64,000 bases of DNA. Source: Hyphomicrobium sp. (lineage in GTDB: Bacteria > Pseudomonadota > Alphaproteobacteria > Rhizobiales > Hyphomicrobiaceae). The stretch covers positions 463,643 through 527,642 of the forward strand of contig JAFWGI010000012.1 in assembly GCA_017512425.1 (NCBI GenBank). Reading direction: 5' to 3'. Every line of letters starts with the position of its first letter. Within the stretch, counting starts at the first letter, position 1. Shown here piece by piece: positions 51,494 to 64,000 of this stretch. The notes under the pieces were generated by a model. The model ran no database searches. It was not told where the DNA came from and saw only the letters and a program-made list of their open reading frames with translations. The translations under genes and the position numbers were made by a program.

Positions 51494-51539
51494 CCGGAGG
51501 GTTTTTCAGAGGCAGCACGCCTCGAAAAGAACCCTCCGG
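51494..51539. other. Long stem-loop in the rplL-rpoB spacer (second of two)
   Basis: CCGGAGGGTT (51494-51503) pairs with AACCCTCCGG (51530-51539). TTTC/GAAA and GAGGC/GCCTC continue the helix to loop AGCAC. In E. coli an RNase III site and an attenuator occupy this same spacer; this structure could be the counterpart. Confidence 0.65.
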
Positions 51540-51640
51540 TGAGCCGTTTTCAGAGAGTTTAACGGACTCCTGCGGTTGCAATTCGAAATTTAGGTTCGCG
51601 GGAAACCCCCTCCCGCATTGAAGAGCATGAAGGAGCGGAC

Positions 51641-55807
<4,167 letters not shown>

Positions 55808-55816
55808 GACGATTCC

Positions 55817-55843
55817 GCCACGCCTCTCGATCAGAGGCGTGGC
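55817..55843. other. Perfect stem-loop between rpoB and rpoC
   Basis: GCCACGCCTCT (55817-55827) pairs with AGAGGCGTGGC (55833-55843), loop CGATC. No T run follows, so full termination before rpoC is unlikely. It may adjust the beta/beta' message or be a processing site. Confidence 0.7.
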
Positions 55844-55871
55844 ACTTCGCTTGAGACACTTTTCTTTCCAC

Positions 55872-60133
<4,262 letters not shown>

Positions 60134-60162
60134 AGCTTTTTCTGAACGACTCGCAAAATTGG

Positions 60163-60199
60163 ACGGCCATCCTGCAAAAGGTGGCCGTTTTCATTTTTG
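60163..60199 (+). terminator. Rho-independent terminator after rpoC
   Basis: ACGGCCA (60163-60169) pairs with TGGCCGT (60182-60188), with CCT/AGG inside, followed by TTTTCATTTTT. It separates rpoBC from the str operon. Confidence 0.8.
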
Positions 60200-60590
60200 C
60201 CGTTTCAAATTGGAGGTTTGCGCATCTGCGACGCTGCGCAGACACCGTGCCGCAGGCTGGAATGCTCTGAAACGGTTCCGCAGTGCGAAATTAATTTCAA
60301 CTCTTCTGTGGGCAAGTGTTGACCATTATGCGGAGCGTGTATATAGCTCCCCGAACTCTCACGGGAGGCGGTAGGCCATAGGGCGCGCTGATTAGCGCTG
60401 GAGCCCAGTCCTAAACGCTCTCGTCCACTAAAGCAGAGCACATCGACGGGCCATGATCGGCTGCCGGAAGGCGGCACGATCCTCTGGTTTTTTCCTGCTG
60501 GGGGCATTGCCGGCCAGCGGGACTGTTTGGCGCTTTCCGGTTCCGGAAGGCGCTTCGATAAGATTTGGAACGTAAGGCAAGGTTGGGCTG
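60200..60590. other. Spacer and leader between the rpoC terminator and rpsL
   Basis: This stretch of about 390 bases has no convincing gene. It contains the promoter at 60319-60347 and then a leader of about 240 bases before rpsL, long enough for regulatory folding. I see no obvious strong hairpin in the leader, only short GC-rich inverted repeats. Confidence 0.5.
60319..60347 (+). promoter_or_regulatory. Probable housekeeping promoter of the rpsL-rpsG-fusA-tuf operon
   Basis: TTGACC (60319-60324), a 17-base spacer and TATAGC (60342-60347) form a close match to sigma-70 elements; overlapping TATATA begins at 60340. It lies after the rpoC terminator and upstream of rpsL. Confidence 0.7.
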
Positions 60591-60962
60591 ATGCCGACGA
60601 TACAACAATTGATCCGGAAGCCCCGGGAACAAAAGACCTATCGCGAAAAGTCGCGTCACATGGAGAGCTGCCCGCAAAAGCGCGGCGTCTGCACTCGCGT
60701 GTACACGACGACGCCGAAGAAGCCGAACTCGGCGCTTCGTAAGGTCGCCAAGATCCGTCTCACCAATGGCTTTGAAGTCATCGGTTACATTCCGGGTGAA
60801 GGTCACAACCTTCAGGAACACTCTGTGGTTCTGATCCGCGGCGGCCGCGTCAAGGACTTGCCGGGCGTTCGTTATCACATCGTTCGCGGCGTTCTCGACA
60901 CGCAGGGCGTTGCAGCCCGCCGTCAGCGCCGTTCGAAATACGGCGCCAAGCGTCCGAAGTAA
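60591..60962 (+). CDS. rpsL: Small ribosomal subunit protein S12
   Basis: The 123-residue protein is at the decoding centre. The streptomycin-related segments are wild type: Lys in [21 protein letters not shown] and Lys in [21 protein letters not shown]. The N-terminus is [23 protein letters not shown]. It is first gene of the str operon. Confidence 0.98.
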   Translation: MPTIQQLIRKPREQKTYREKSRHMESCPQKRGVCTRVYTTTPKKPNSALRKVAKIRLTNGFEVIGYIPGEGHNLQEHSVVLIRGGRVKDLPGVRYHIVRGVLDTQGVAARRQRRSKYGAKRPK

Positions 60963-60997
60963 TTTTCAAGGGGCGCGGCCGCATCGGCTGCGCCTGA

Positions 60998-61501
<504 letters not shown>

Positions 61502-61525
61502 AACCTAGGATTTCTGAGGCACACA

Positions 61526-63616
<2,091 letters not shown>

Positions 63617-63727
63617 GCCAAAACGAGATGAGGCTCTGGAGTTCCGAATGACCGGGACGAGCCTTGAAGTGAAACTGGAAATCTCAGGGCAACCTGGGGC
63701 GCGTTATTAAGACTGAGGAGAGCCACG

Positions 63728-64000
63728 ATGGCCAAGGCAAAATTTGAGCGGACGAAGCCGCACTGCAACGTTGGAACGATCGGTCACGTCGACCACGGCA
63801 AAACCACGTTGACCGCAGCTTTGACCAAGGTTTCGCATGACCGCGGCTGGACGTCGTCGTCGATCGCATACGACGAAGTTGCCAAGGCTTCTGAAAGCCA
63901 GGGCCGTCGCGACCCGACCAAGATTCTGACGATCGCAACGTCGCACGTCGAATACGCGACGCCGAACCGTCACTACGCCCACGTCGACTGCCCGGGCCAC
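63728..64000 (+). CDS. tuf: Elongation factor Tu, N-terminal 91 residues (cut by window edge), variant switch I
   Basis: The visible part begins [35 protein letters not shown], with the normal P loop (GHVDHGKT), and ends [11 protein letters not shown] at the window edge. GAGGAG lies seven bases upstream. In ordinary EF-Tu the effector loop reads about APEEKARGITI. Here the matching segment is [15 protein letters not shown], about five residues longer. The Mg2+-coordinating Thr of ITI is kept (LTI), but the Arg-Gly before it is Lys-Ile. The position after fusA is the usual one for tuf. With about three quarters of the protein missing, I cannot confirm that it is complete or whether another tuf copy exists. 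Confidence 0.88.
   Translation, partial: MAKAKFERTKPHCNVGTIGHVDHGKTTLTAALTKVSHDRGWTSSSIAYDEVAKASESQGRRDPTKILTIATSHVEYATPNRHYAHVDCPGH

Overview
The window is a 64-kb piece of a GC-rich alphaproteobacterial chromosome. The proteins (EF-P with an EpmA/EpmB pair, YpfJ-type metallopeptidase, DUF2339, DUF502, DUF1217 and SPOR proteins), the recG-sdhE-mfd cluster and the unbroken order tRNA-Trp-secE-nusG-rplKAJL-rpoBC-rpsL-rpsG-fusA-tuf point to Hyphomicrobiales, most likely a Hyphomicrobium-like or related bacterium. That assignment is inference from protein flavour and gene order, not from a search. No prophage, insertion sequence, CRISPR array or rRNA gene was seen. Almost every base lies in or next to an ordinary chromosomal gene.

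Left part (1-24 kb). A cut-off DUF3307 gene is followed by a periplasmic sorbosone-dehydrogenase-like enzyme, a molybdopterin oxidoreductase and a secreted caspase-like protein with a coiled coil. Next comes a KdpE/short-KdpD two-component pair divergent from the K+ transporter kup. A 1366-residue secreted protein (propeller-like region, four DUF11-like modules, Cys-rich repeats) is divergent from an operon of ECF sigma factor, anti-sigma factor and subtilisin-like protease. Both sides of that divergent region carry the same promoter-like motif, TGAACC-N16-CGAC, which suggests one regulon. Then follows a translationally coupled minus-strand operon (epmA, a GFA-family gene, epmB, and a decayed alginate lyase gene) divergent from efp, so EF-P and the two enzymes that lysylate it sit together. 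A transglutaminase and a small Cys-rich secreted protein follow.

Middle (24.5-46.8 kb). This part holds a large DUF2339 membrane protein, a small protein with possible papain-fold motifs, malonyl-CoA decarboxylase, a zinc metallopeptidase, and glmU-glmS (UDP-GlcNAc synthesis) flanked by two SPOR-type envelope proteins. After them come a DUF502 membrane protein, the recG / sdhE-mfd repair cluster, a DUF1217 protein with six internal repeats, and a small exported protein.

Right part (46.9-64 kb). tRNA-Gly(TCC), a YbjQ protein and tRNA-Trp(CCA) lead into the secE-nusG, L11-L1, L10-L7/L12, beta-beta' and str (S12-S7-EF-G-EF-Tu) operons. Intergenic stem-loops are clear here: an rplK leader hairpin that would hide the Shine-Dalgarno site, two hairpins between rplL and rpoB, two between rpoB and rpoC, and a terminator after rpoC followed by a well-formed promoter for rpsL. 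The window ends inside tuf, whose product has an unusual effector (switch I) loop.
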